A DNA stretch of 64,000 nucleotides, taken from NCBI GenBank assembly GCA_034336665.1, contig CM067569.1, positions 7,106,820-7,170,819 on the forward strand, given 5' to 3'. The stretch is from Luscinia megarhynchos. Taxonomy: Eukaryota > Chordata > Aves > Passeriformes > Turdidae. A program made the translations under genes and the position numbers. Below the pieces are notes generated by a model, which did not search any database, was not told the DNA's origin, and worked only from the letters and a program-made list of their open reading frames with translations. This document shows positions 46,578 through 59,870 of this stretch, piece after piece. Numbering within the stretch: the stretch's first letter is position 1; every line of letters starts with the position of its first letter.

Positions 46578-46596
46578 TGTGTGTGTGTGTGTGTGT
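46578..46596. repeat. (TG)n microsatellite, about 9 copies
   Basis: An uninterrupted TG dinucleotide run of 19 nt. It is short and may be polymorphic. Confidence 0.9.
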
Positions 46597-49500
46597 TAAA
46601 AATGAGCCTTTTAGTGCCTAATGTATATTGGAGAAATTGTTCAAGAACGATTTATCCATAGATTGCCTGTGCAATGCTTTCAGTGACAATCTCATCCTGG
46701 GTTATCAGCTGTTGTAAGTACCAGTTGCACAAAGGCATATTTAACTTGTGCACTCAGTTTGCTTTATAGTCAGATTTTGCATTCATGGGCAGATACAATT
46801 TGTTTATTGTTTGGTACAGTTCCTTTTATGTAAATTCCTTGTCTTTTCTTACACTCCCATACCTCTATTACATGTCAAGCAAGAGTCTGATCACTGGACA
46901 AGATGTCTATATATGAAAGAGAAATTGAGTGTGGGAAGGGCAGCTGGGCTTTGTTGTCCTCTAAATTACAAAGTTAGACAGAAACCAGAAGTGTTTAGCA
47001 TGGATGTTCTGTATAGAACTGCATCTTTGTAGGCAGTTTCTGAACCCTATCCAGGTCAAAACCTGCATGTAAATAAGAATTTGAGGATGTTTCAGATGAA
47101 ACCCAGCTAGTTGAATGAGGTTCTGTGTGTAATTATCTGAAAACCCACAGGCACACCTACACATAAAGTTCAGCATTGTTTATATGGATGTATAGGGTAA
47201 AGGTCTTCATTTTCATCTTGAAGTGCCAGAGAGATGGTTTTGTCTTGTAATTAAGTCTTCATAATATCAGGAAGAAATTGCTGTGCTCCAATCTGGAAAT
47301 TCATTGTGCAGCTAAATGCTCCTCTTTGCATAGAAGCTGTTCTTAATTAATAATCTGTTTGATGGATTATTAGTGCCAGACTGGATTGGCATCTGCACTT
47401 TGGACAAGATGTACCTGATTGTACTAACAAGTTATAACAACATGTATCAACTACTGTAATTATCATGTTGCCACTGTTTTCTGCAGATGTAAAGATACAT
47501 AATTCAAGCTGACAAGCTCAAAGATTTTATTGGAATGACCTATGATACCCTAAGTTCTCATTAATATACAGCCAAATGCACAATATCAATTAAGTATAAG
47601 ATACAATCTCAGGCCTTCTTAACATTAGCAGCAGTTAAAATTAGTAATGCAGCAGAAGTTCTTATAATTTTATTTTCCTGCCATGTTGAAATGAAGAACT
47701 TTGCAGTATAAAAGATTTCTTTAAAAATGTGTGGTTTTGAATAGTCTGTTCTTTTTTTGTTTTCAATTCTGACATTAGTATGTAGTAGGAGTAAATAGCA
47801 TTTAAAATGAAGCCATTGTTTATTCACAAATCAAATAAGCTACCGACAGCTGCCCTAGTGGCTTCCTCATTCACTTAAATTAATGCCTAAGGCCTTGGGG
47901 TGAATAGTCTTCTGGGGAGAATGTGGGCATTTATTTTCGATTTCCATTCAATGTTGGGTCTTTTAATGCCAAATCCTATTTAATGTGCACATGTTATGTT
48001 GAACTGTGTGCAAATTTATTCTATGGACAACTTGACAGAATTCATACTATTAAAGTCACATACAATTTGTTCTCAAAAAATAAGGTTTTTTCTTTTGAAC
48101 AAGCAGCATATAATTCTGTCTTTATTTTAGTTTAAGATTTGCATAGCACTGAGAATCAGTCCTACACAATAGTAGGTACTTTTTAACTAAGCTAGGGGTT
48201 TGATGTTTTGGATTTCTTCCAAGCCCTGTCCATTTAATCAGGATTTTTCTTGTGCCCTTAAGTGTTGAGACAGTGCTGTGATGGATACAGTTCAAGAACT
48301 TGAGGGGGAGGGCAGTTTTGTTAGGTTCAAGTATCCTTTTTAAATTTTTTCCCCCTACATGGAAACTGCATAAATGTATTTGGACACTTACATTATGTCA
48401 AGGCAGCAAAATTAATTAGGCCCTACATCCACATAAGGACTTACACCCTGTGACAAAAAGAAGATGAGGGGATGTAAGAGTGATAATGGCTCTCTAATGT
48501 AGTGGTCAGCCTTCTCCTGGGGAAGTGGAGTACAGTTCCAGTTCTGCTCCAAGAGTTGCTTTTGCATTTAACAGAAATAATTGAATGGGATGACTGTTGC
48601 TGTCTCATTTCCCGTCCCGGCGCCGTGTTAAAATGACCACATTTTAACTGTGCACAGTTTATTAAGCAAGTTCAAAGAAATTCCAGTAGACTTTAAGCTT
48701 CTTAGGTCTGAGAGAGAGAACATTTCCTTTGTGGATCTTGAGGGACATTGTTATCAACTAAATGGAAAGCTGCTTTGCCCGTTAGCAGTGAGGTTATGGA
48801 CAAGTGCAGAGACTGAACTTGGAATGCAGTTTAGCAACACGAGAGGCAGTCTGGCCATGACAGAAAGCCCAAGGTCTAACCTCAGACGCTGGAAAACTTT
48901 GGAGCTGTAAATAAAGTGCTTATGGGCTTTGTGGCTCTCTTTAGTAGCAGCCAAGCAGGGGTCTGAAATTTGGTAATTCTGGATTAAGTGCTTAGTTTCC
49001 AGCTAAAAGCCAGCACAGATATGTTTGAAAGATTGCTGGAAAGCTGGTTCTAGGTGTCTTCTAGGAGAGAACTGCATGTAAAGTTGAAAAATAAACTAAT
49101 GGCTAAAAGTTTGACCTGACAGCATCTCAAAGGCAATGTAATTTTCCTTTTTTGCATTTGTAATTTATGCAGCTTTTGTTTATGAGCTCCTTCTAAACCT
49201 AGATTTGACACAAACTTTTTAAGTGTTAATCTCTAAAAGATTGCACCTCTGTTGCCAGCTCCTTTGCTTCTTTCCACCTTCTATTGTCTGTATTCTCATG
49301 TTTGCACGCTCACTCCTGAAATGGAAGGTGAAGTGTCCTTCTCAGGTTGTTTCTCTGCCTTTACACTTTTGCCTTTTCCTCAGCCCTTCTGGACTGGGTA
49401 AAGACCAAAACCCCTCTACTGTTTAATGTTAAATCTTGCTTTGTTTTGTGGAGTTGGAAAGCAGGGGTCCCAGCTACTGCAGACTCCTCTGGCTCCAATT

Positions 49501-52500
49501 CTGCAGTTTTTTTCCTTTAAAAAGTGAAGCTGGTGCTAACCTGTGCTTCAATTCCAAGATTCCCCAGGTTACAGCAGCATGAAAATGGCATGAGTTCTGA
49601 AAGCTTTGCAGCAGCCCTGCGTAGTTCTTAATAGCATCCATGTTGTGACAGGAGTGTTGTCAATGTTAGGGTTTTTTTCCACGTTAAAAGCTGTAAGCAG
49701 CAGCTGAGAGGTGGTTGTGTGCTTTCCTCAATTATTCTTTTTGGGTTGGGGTTTTGATTTGGGTCAAACACCTCTACGCCCCAGATGATTCAGCAAGGCA
49801 ATTCTGCATTTGCTTTACCTGCACTGTGCTTTTGGGAGGTTATTTGGTAACTATAAGGGCTGGAAAAGAGTGGACAAATTTGTCAAGCCTGTATTTGTGA
49901 AGATATGCATTTCAGTTCCTCTCAAGGTACTCAGAACAAAGTGATTTTAAGAGTTGTCATATTTCCCCAGCTACCACTAACTCAAGATGAGCTTGGTTTG
50001 TTGAATATCTCTAGGAAAAAAACATTGCTTTTATTGAGAAGTATGACTTGAGGTAATCTGGTATACCATTTTGCTCTCAATGTGCTTTTTATTTTCATTA
50101 AAGTTTATATTCTGAAAGAATTAATGGTTGCAATTCCCCTCTTGCAAAAGAGAGCTTCCAGCTCAGCCTGTAGTAGCAGAATTGTACGTGCTTGCTGAGA
50201 TATTAATTGTTCTCGCTTGGTTTTTTAATATTGTTTTGGTGTCCAGAGAAATGGTAAAAAGTGGGTGCTATACAGTGAAATTTTGTACTTGTAAAAAAAG
50301 AGGAGGAAAAAATGGTATGATTTGAAAAAGTCTTATATCCTTTGTAAACCATATTTTCACACTCAGCATGCTCTGTGAACAAAATCATCATGTAATACTT
50401 TTAGATGTCTTCTAGGCAGTGCTTCTGCATATTCTGTGAATACTTTTCTAAATTACTCATATTGTGTGATCCATCACCTGTTCATTTCCATGTGTTTCTG
50501 TGCTAGGTCAGCATATATTTACACATTTACTGCTTTCATCACCTCTCCTCTGTTACTCCATCCCAGATGAACTCCAAAAGGAATTTGCCCCAACTTTTCT
50601 GTTCCTTGGCAGTGCCTTATTTGTTCTCTGGGCTCGACAGGACAGAATCTAGCTCTGTTTGGCCCTTGGCCTCCTGCCCCCTGGCGAGGTGGCCTCTGGG
50701 AGGGATGCACAACCTCTCACATGCTGCTCCAGTGTTGTGGAGCCAAACCCAGCCCATCATGATACAGATCCTTATCAGCTCATTAGAGCTGCTGAAATCT
50801 GAAATCTCGGAATAGACTGGACTACAAAAGGAATAAGAAATTTGCATTAGCTCTTATCCCAACTACCCTCTCATTTGCATGCACAAGTGATAAATTCCAT
50901 TTATTCTCTTGCCTGGGATATTGATTTTCTTTTAAAATTCCTGTTTCAGGATACATATCATATTCATTGCTCTTATATGCACCTGTTTAAACACAGCACT
51001 AAGAACCCTTAGGCTTGATACAGAGAAAACAAATCCTTTGTGAATTTTTAATTAACCTGTCTATATGATTTGAACTGAATAAACAAAATTTACTGCATAT
51101 ATTTCGATTAACTGGCCTTTTGTATTCTCCCAGATCTAAGCAAAACCTTTCTGAGAGAAGACTCAATTAGCATTTCGATCTCTGTTTCACTTGAACAGTT
51201 CAGGCTTGTTTTTAAGAGTGTAGTCTTTTGTCTGCAGATAAACACAGAATTAAAAATCTAACCTGATGTGTCAACTAAATTAAAATTGGACAGATTACCC
51301 TCACCCATTAGACATCACCTGCAGTGCATGTTTTCCTTCTTGCAGCCTGAGAAGTTCAGCTCCAATGTGGCTGTGTGTGGTACCTCATTCTAGAAATACC
51401 ACAAGGAAAGGGGTTTGTGGGTCCTTGGGTGCAGGGACACAATCCAGACTAGGATATCACACCAAAGGAAGATGGGAGTGTATGTTAAACTGCCCTTATG
51501 CAGGAGTAATCCCTTCCAGTCCTTATGTTTTTGGTTTTTTTGTTTATCCTCTTTCTGAAGACGTTGGCACAGAAATCTCTAAACAGATGAAAGCCCATAG
51601 GTGTTACTTGGAACACCTTTTCATCAGGTAAAAACTGGCTGGTACAGATCCATGCACTACTGGATGGAAAGGAAAGTATGGATTTCTGTAAACACAAACA
51701 CTGTGTGCTGCTGTTGTAAACATGCTCTCCAAGATACAGTTATTCTTCCAATAGAGTGCAACACCTCATTTACTCAAGCGTAAATGTTATTTTATAACGG
51801 CAATGTCATTTGTTCCAGCATTCCTATGTACACATGTAAACAGATCAATTCATCTTGTCTTCTCTGACGTAGTACAATTTAAAAGCAGTAATTAAGCAAA
51901 TACATCCCTTTGTATTATGCTAATAGTCTTAATATCCAAGTTCCATTTCCCGACAAAACAGTGGTAAATATGGTGGCAATACAATCATCACCAGTTGTTT
52001 CTCCTACAAAAAAAATAAATCCAGCAACACTCATTGACTTAGGTTACTTTGGGTCTACAAATAAACATCCCACATCTACTTCAAATGTCAGCAAAATTCA
52101 GTTGACTAATTCTGCAGGCAGTTTATAAACATACTTTGATAGGTGTGTCCTTCTAAATCCTATATCAAATCAAATGTGTGTCACAACAGCGTGACCTAAC
52201 ATAGCTCAGGGCAAACTAGCACATGCAGAACTCACATATGCATTTGCAAAAGAAATTCAGTGTCTTTGTTTGTACCTTGTCTGCCCTTCTCTATCTTTTC
52301 ATCTTTACCATAATGCTAAAGATGTTTACACTAGCAGTCCAAAGCACTTCACCAATGCTGTCTCTAATCAAAGAGCTTTTAACCTTTCCAAAAAAAAAAA
52401 ACCTACTGAGGTTTGCTTGTTTGTTTTGGGGGCTTTTGTATTCAGTGTGAAGTGCACGTAGGCACAGATGAATAAAGGTTCAATCTTGAGGCCTTCTACC

Positions 52501-52560
52501 AATTCAGAGTTCCTGCTAACCTTGAATGCCTTTAGAAGATGTTATTTGAAGTAGAAATTT
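46597..52560. other. AT-rich DNA, no gene recognised
   Basis: No gene or named repeat recognised. A dyad TAATAATC-N9-GATTATTA lies at 47348-47372. An 86-codon plus-strand ORF (48650-48910) ends where its stop overlaps an AATAAA hexamer followed by GT-rich sequence, but it has no recognisable domain or splice context. At 51910-52128 a 72-codon frame lies in unusually A/C-rich DNA and is also unidentified. Confidence 0.5.
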
Positions 52561-52562
52561 TC

Positions 52563-53039
52563 TTAAATAAACTGAGACCCACATTTTGGTAGACGTCTGA
52601 AAACAAAGCCTGTTTTGTATGTGAAGTGTGTTTCAAATGTCACATCACTAAAACTCTTCCTGTTGTCCTTTGCGGCTCTTTCAGCCACTCCCTTGCCTGA
52701 AGTGCAGTTATCATGATGAGAATCTGTAAAGCAGTACTTTGAGGTGGGGTTTTTTGGCCCAGGAGAGGCTGTTGTACTAATAGCTCTAGAGCTGTGTCTG
52801 AGACTTTCAAACTCCTTGGCTGGTGTTAAGCTGCTTTGCTTTTGTGAGCATCCCTTTTTTTGCGGTGGAGAGAACATCATTGTGAGCATCCCTGTGGGGT
52901 TGCTGGTTCCTGTGGCTGTCGGTATCCAGCTCACAGCTGTAAAACCTGCAGCCACTCTGCTGTGTAAACAGTGCTGCAGAGTGATTTCAGAACACTTCAG
53001 TTTATAACCTTCCTTGAAAACCAGCTCCCTTAATGACAC
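52563..53039 (-). other. 158-codon ORF, unidentified and doubtful
   Basis: This minus-strand frame starts MSLRELVFKEGYKL and runs to a stop at 52563. It is Ser/Thr/Lys-rich with no signal peptide, membrane segment or domain that I recognise. The opposite strand has an 87-codon frame over the same DNA (52744-53007). The plus strand repeats GTGAGCATCCCT twice (around 52846 and 52882). It is the longest ORF outside repeats and the 29-kb GC patch, but within the range expected by chance. Confidence 0.12.
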
Positions 53040-56000
53040 TTAAACATGGGTTCCAGATGTGACAGTTAAATATACCCAGCCCTTGGGAAATTAGCATTGT
53101 TGTTTTTTTTTTTCTTTATTCATTACTAAGTGCCCTCTGCCATTTTTCAAGCTCTCCCTTCAATTGTCTCTCAGTCTCCCTCTGTACTCCACATTACAGC
53201 AGAGACTGCTGTGCTTTGGTACTTACATTCTCAGGAGGGAGTGGAGGAACAGCATTATCAGCTGACTTTCTATAGCAGCTGAGCTGTGTAAAGTCTCTGC
53301 ACTTAATCCTGGTTACAAAACGTTACTGGACAGCAGCATGTTGGGTTTCACATTCCACTGGATACCTAGTGGGTGTCTCCATATGTTGATGCATTTATGC
53401 ACAACAAGAACATGATCTGTTAAAATATCATTTTGGTAAAATGTGCAATTTTGGCCAGTAAAGTTTTGTTTGTTTTTTCATTCGAAGTCCAAGGATGCTC
53501 TAACTGAACAGTCTTTAAAAAAAAAAGAAAAAAGGCAGGTCTGTAGCCACGAGTTTTGGTCATAGATGGAAATACCTTACATCATATCTCAGCCACAAAG
53601 TGGTTTGCCTTAGTTTTCAGAGTAGGTTTGTTTGAAAGACTGTTCTTGAAAGTAACATATCCTTCCAAGCTGGAATACTGAAGAGCATACAAAGAGAGTT
53701 TTTAAATAGTATTGCCATAGAAGAATATTAATGGCAAATAGGAATCTGATTAGCTTTTTATGAATTGTTACAGGATCCAAAGACAGTGAAATAATTTTTG
53801 CAGATGCTAATGAATTTTATATCACTTTGTTCTGTTGAGGCCACGTTTCACTTAGCATGCACTCAGTACTCTCAGTCTCTGGTTGATTGGGGCACTGACT
53901 GTTCTCTAGGTGCTGGAAGTAATAATTAAAGACCCAGAGCAGACCTGATGCCACCAGACCTCTTGGCAGGGCTCTGAGATTAACCTGTTGCTGCAGTTTG
54001 GCTTCACACCCCTTGCCTGCAGATGTCCTGGACATCTCCCTGGAGACTCCTTCCTCCCTGGAGCTCTCTCACTACCACGCACACCTGGAAGGAGGTCACC
54101 TTATTAAAGGCCTGTTCTACTCAAACATTTCATCAGTTTTTTTATGAAACAGTCCTGGATTATGTGCCATTGAGATTATTTCTATGCAGTGCAGCACAAA
54201 GCTGAATCTCATCAATCTCTCTTTGCTTTATTCTTTCATCTTTTTAAATCTATACTTCAGGGAACCACATTTTAATAATGGAAGACATCACCATGTTTAT
54301 CAAATTAAAGCAGACAGTGACCTGGCCATCTTATTAACATTCATAATATCCTTAGGACTCAACTTAGACAAATTCATGTTACCTGCTTGGTAAATTAAGA
54401 TTCTGTAACTGAATTAATCATTCATGGTTGTTATTGTCATATGCCTTTGTGCTTTCAAAGAGAACACATTAAAATAGTAACTAATTAAAAACAGTAGGCA
54501 TAAGAGTAGCATAAGTCTTTGTATGGCTCAATGCCTAGCACTCTGAAATTTCTAAATGTACAGTGGCTTAAAGAGAGTATATGAATTTTAAAAAACTGTA
54601 CAATTGTCATTGATTTATAAACCATTTAGAATTACAGCTCTTACAGCAAAGTAGGCTTAAAAGTAGTCTTTGTCATGATGTATAAAGTTGTGTATTAGTT
54701 TATGGTTTGTGAATCATTGTTTCACCACTTGCAAGTGAAGTGTTCAGCCTTTTCAAGTCTGTTTCCTCAAAAAACTGTCAAGGCCGTTTTAAGAAGAAAA
54801 GACTTAAATGAGGTAAGAGTTAATTTGAAGTGTCCACATTTGAAAAAAAAATTAACCTTGGCTTCCTCTGTAAATGTTACTGGGAACTCTGTCAGACTGG
54901 GGACGTGGCTTTGACTGATGAAATACTAACTGGATGAAAATATAAGTTTCAAACTTAGTATGGACATCATTCAAGACTGGTTGGAATTTCCCCCCTAAAA
55001 TGCATGAAAGGATTTTCTTAACAATGCATAAAGTTACCTTAGAAGCTTTATTAGAATTTGGATTTGGGGATCCACCAGAAAATCATTCTTCTAATATTTG
55101 GGACATTCTTTTAAGGCTTGGGACACTCCGTAGGTCTGTTTATTTTCAATGTTAACTAAGACCTTAGGATAAAATCACATTTTTGTATGGTATTCTGATT
55201 TTGTTCTTTTATATTATACTATCCCTAAGCTTCCTCCTCTGCCTACAAAATCTTCATTTTTGTCCTCTAAACTCTTGTGGCCTTGTCTGGCTTGTCATTT
55301 TCTGTTTGCATCTCCAAGGCACAAAATCTACCCAGCTGTATGTTTACTAAAAATCCATGGTAAAAAAAAGGGACTTGTGTGCATAGTTATATTAACAAAA
55401 GAAGGAATTTTTCATAGTAGATTCATGAGGGTTTTTAATTCTTTTTCTAATTACTGCAGATGTTATGTAATCAGACAAACCTTTACAACTCATGCTTGTC
55501 ACTGTCCAAGTTAAAACTGGTTGGAGTGTAGAAAAATGGTGTGAGATTTTAAAGGAAAACTCAAAATATTAAAATAAAAATTTGAAAAATTCTTAGCAAA
55601 ATGAAGAAAATAATTCAAATCCATTACATAATTTTAACTTACCCTAATGAACTGTTATTTCCTTTTTTCTGACATGTGGCCCCATTACATGAATCATATT
55701 GACATTGGCATGATTAATTACATTCATTAAAAGGGTGCTTCTGTTATTCTAGTAGTTTACAATTCATGCTCTCTATCTAGTGATAGTGCTTAACAAAAAA
55801 ATCAGAATTTTATGGCATTGTTTCATTTTCTCTCTTGGCTGAGCTAAACCAGCCTCTGTTAAGGTTTGACATTAATGTATGGTATTGTTCCAACAGCAAA
55901 ATGAAACAAGTCTTGAATTAGACATACAACAGTGCATACTACAAAATATTTAAAATATATCAACTACTACTAGGTCAAGCACCATTTTTTTAAATTGCCT

Positions 56001-57225
56001 GTTGCTTGTTTTCAGCTATTGTACTGGAAAATTATTTGCATACATGTTTATTTCTTGATTTCTGTGGGCCAAGTTCATAAACCCAAGTTGATTTTTAAGC
56101 AGTTTGGTTTTTACCAAGTCAGTAAAGCTTGATGGGTCTGTCCCAGTGAGTGAAACAAGTTTGTATCCAGATAATTTCTGAGCCATGTGATACCAGAGAT
56201 GAGATACCCATGACATCTTACAGTCAGGCAGCCAAGCTTTAAAATTTTCACAGGGCACCAGCTGACTTATTGTTGAACTGAGAAATTTGACTCATTTATT
56301 GCTTTCAAAGTGGAAAATTTCTCCATTTGTTGCTGTACTTTTATGACTGAAGACATGACCTAATAAATATATTATTGGAAATAGCAATCATTAGGGCAAG
56401 TTTTTGCAAGTTTTTCTGATGATGGTTTTGTCCAAGTTTATTTTCCACTAAAAAGAACAAAAAAATGTTCACATAAAGAGTAATTGCTCCATTCAGCCTC
56501 TTATGATTTATGCATGTGTTAGGAGTTTAAGAATAGACAGATTTCTGCAGTGAATCAGAGCAGCTCTCCGTCTATCCCTGTCTGACAGCAACCAATAAAA
56601 GCTGCTTTCCAGGACATTTTTTACCTTCTTCCTCTCCATTGAACTCACTGGAACAAGATGGGTGTGTTTGTGACATGGGATCAAATTGATTTGCTTTTAG
56701 TACAGGTGTAGACAATACTAATTAAGAACTGAATCTTGAATTCTGCTTGTAAATTCAGTATCTGTATTTGAGTAGAGGATTCTCCAAGGGCACTAGAACA
56801 GACTTCTTTCTCTATTTAATATAAATATTTCTGTTTTGCATTGCTTATACTGACAAAGAATAAATACCATCCTCATTTTCTGTGTGATGCTTAAGGAGCT
56901 GTAAATTAGATTCCTTGTTATGTGTTGGTCTTTGCTGAAGACAGGAAAAGTCTAGGAAATGAGACAGAATTTGACATCTCTTAGAACAACAGAGTTACTC
57001 TGAATTTTTTAGTCTAATTGCAAGCCAAGAATGCAGTTCATTGTACACACCAATTACATCAAACATTTTTCCCTCAAAATTCATGGGAAACTTCTAGGCT
57101 GGAAGTTTGAAATAAGCATAGAGCATTGCTGCATGCTGACACTGGAGTGCTGAAAGTGATTCCTTCAGAAGGTATTATCTTCTGTCACTCTTTGTGAGAG
57201 TGATGGAGGTGACCACATATGAATC
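53040..57225. other. AT-rich DNA, no gene recognised
   Basis: No gene or named repeat recognised. A/T runs occur at about 53101-53113 and 53517-53530. The piece around 55665-55770, with several ATTA/TAAT cores (TGATTAATTACATTCATTAA), looks like typical AT-rich regulatory DNA, but nothing proves it. Confidence 0.5.
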
Positions 57226-57239
57226 ATGTTTATTACATA

Positions 57240-57390
57240 ATGCTCAAGAGCTATTTGGGAACAGGGCTCCATTCCATTCTGCCAGGCTGTACACAAACAC
57301 TGCTGCAAGATAAACCCTGTCCTGATGAACTTCCAAAGGAAATCACCAGGACAGGCAGAGGGACAAAGAGTGCAGCAGTGAGGAGTGTGA
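57240..57390. mobile_element. Possible relict of an old sauropsid repeat
   Basis: GGGCTCCATTCCATTCTGCC, GGCTGTACACAAACACTGCT and GATAAACCCTGTCCTGATGA, followed by GGACAGGCAGAGGGACAAAG, parallel an old repeat frequent in turtles and crocodilians that reads GGGCCCCATTGTGCTAGGTG, CTGTACAAACAC, AGACAGTCCCTGCCCC and AAGACAGACAAAGGG. The comparison is from memory and the copy is highly diverged, so both family and limits are uncertain. The 66-codon ORF across it is not a gene. Confidence 0.35.
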
Positions 57391-57415
57391 TAACTGCAGA
57401 CACTGGTTTAGTTCT

Positions 57416-57443
57416 GTGATTGATTGATTTATTGATTGATTTA
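57416..57443. repeat. Short (TGAT)n-like tandem repeat
   Basis: GATT units repeat about five times with one TATT interruption, directly after the possible old repeat relict. Confidence 0.75.
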
Positions 57444-59870
57444 ATTTTACTGAATCTGCATGCTGATCATCACTTGTTTTCTTCTCTTTAATGTCTACTA
57501 TAGATATGTTTAATCAAGAAAAGGGAAGTAGAATGAAAAGAGAAGTGTGTCTGACATTGATAGAAATCCTGTTTGGAGAAATTGTTCAGGAACAGTTCAT
57601 CCATGTAAAAATATGATCCTTGTGAGACTGCCAAGGTCATTGAGGCCTGTGGAGATCTGATGAGTAAATGCTGGTCACGCCTGGAGGCAGCTTCAGCTTA
57701 TGAACTCAATTCTTCAAAAAATGTAAAACAGTTTTACAGAGAAGAATGTTTGTCATTAGCCTGTCAAGGCTGTTTCCCCCTTGTTTCCTTGGTGCCCTTT
57801 TCAACAACTCTGTGTCCCTTTATGTACCTGCCAGCTGCCCTGGGTGTATAGAACAGCTGAAATGGTGGTGCTGCTTTGCATTCTGCTGGCTGGGAGCTAT
57901 CTCAGCCTCCTTGTGGGGTGTGAAGTGCAGACAGAGCCCTTTTTAATGGCAGGGCTTCAGCCAAGTTTTGTACCAGCCCATGGTGCTTGGGCTGCCCAGA
58001 CTGATGGTAACACCCAGTAAATCACAGCAGTAAGAGGGCCCATCCTGCTGTCTGTCTGACAATACATGTCTCTTAAAATACTCACAGCTTCATGTAGAAA
58101 CAGCTCAGAGTCTTCAGTGAGAACAGTATTGGTTATTGGAAAGATGAATCCTTTCATTGCTGGTCCTCCACCATCCCAGCTCCTTTGCCATCAACCATTA
58201 ACATATGCATAATCAAATATAGAGAATATTTGATGCAACTTCAATGTACCTGCTCCTCTCCTGGACTCACTGGGTGCCTGCAAACAGTTCAAAAAGAGTT
58301 CAGTTTGTTCACCACAGCTTTTGGAAAGCCTTACTACGTTTTTGCTTTAGTGCAAATGTGTCTTCATTCTGTAGTATACCTTGATGTTTGAATTTGCACA
58401 TGATTTAACATCCCCTCAGCATTCATATTTTCTTTGATCCCCTTGCTTATTAAAAAATGCAAATCTAAATTGTATCTTATTAATGTGCTTCTTTGTGCTA
58501 AAGCTGTGGGGGGTTAAAATCCCAGCTTTGGTAACGTATTTGGATTCTTAATGTGCAAAGTGCAAAGAGAGCTAGACTTCTGCAGGCCATATTTTCTAAT
58601 CAACTGTTATGAAAGAGATTTTTTATTGTGCTTCTGTTTCTTGCTCTCATGGAATTTGCAAGAATAAAAAGAGTAATGACTTCATTGTTATACAAAAAAT
58701 ATTTTCAACCATGGATAGAGATTCTTAGTAATTTGCTGTAATTTCTCAAAAATGACAGTGAGGAATCTTGGATGAAATTTCAGAAAAATACGTATTTGAA
58801 ATATAGGAAAGCCTTTTAGCTGGTTGAGTAGAAGGAAATACTAATATTTTTTGTCATGGACCAAGTACATTAATTTTGTAGTAGTAAACAGTGGTCACTC
58901 ATTTTTCCAGTTAAATATAGTAGCTTTTAGGTACTGAGTAAATCCTTTCACTAATTTAAAAAAAAAAAAAAAAGAAGAAGCAAAAAAATTACTGATGCAT
59001 TTAAGGCCATTAAAGTGCTCCTTACATTTCCTTTTTGCACAACTTGACCTATTCCTGTGCCCTGGTAAAAGCTTTCTCTTCATGTTTAATGGCTTTTTTT
59101 TCTCAGCATTGCTTCTTGTTTCTGAATTGCTTCTTATGCATCTGCTTAACTCGTTGGGAATTTGGGTGGGTCATTGTTACTTGGGATTCAGCACTGCCTG
59201 AACAAAATGTAAAGCACCAGGTGAGACTGATTAAAAGAAGGTAAAAAAATGTCAAACTTTGTTATAGCGCTGTGTTACTTCACAACTTACTTTGCAGCAA
59301 GCTTTACATACAAATTAAACTTTCTCAGAAGCAGTCCAGTCATTAATGAGTTTTGGAGAATTGTTTGGATAAAGACTAGAAAAGTTGATTATCTAATCTT
59401 TTTAAGAAAGGAAAAAAATTACCTTAAAATTATTCTTTGGAAACAAATAATAATGGGAATATTTATGCAACTTGTATGTTTGTTGAAGCAGCTAATCCTT
59501 GTGTTGTTTCTGCAGGCGCTGCAACTTCAGGGCATTCAAATTCGCAGAAAATTGCTGCTTGTGATAAATTATGATTCCTTTACTGTCCCATTCCTACTCC
59601 TGCTGCTTTAGAAGCCTGGGGGATCCATCCAGCAGTGAAATAGGAATGGCAGGTGTGGAGTGGATAGCGTGGTCTTGAGCTTATTCTAAGCTTCTGCACC
59701 CTCAGAAGAGGAAACTCTTCTAACAGCCATTCTGTCATACTAGTAGCTCTGGTCTACATTAATCTGCCTTGAAAAGAATCACTGGTTAGGGATGGACAAA
59801 GTGCTTCATCCAGGAGCTAGATCTCCTGTTTGTAGCCAGGCTTTGCAGAGTTTCTCACCCAGGGGATCAT
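57444..59870. other. AT-rich DNA, no gene recognised
   Basis: No gene or named repeat recognised. Overlapping plus-strand ORFs of 63-79 codons at 57660-58020 coincide with a locally GC-richer patch. An A run of about 16 nt lies at 58958-58973, without retrogene sequence upstream on either strand. A 120-codon plus-strand frame at 59249-59611 is Leu/Phe/Lys-rich and has no motif. Confidence 0.5.

Noticed and set aside
58958..58973. Poly(A) tail of a processed pseudogene
   Set aside because: No coding or known transcript sequence was recognised next to the A run, and no target-site duplication was seen.
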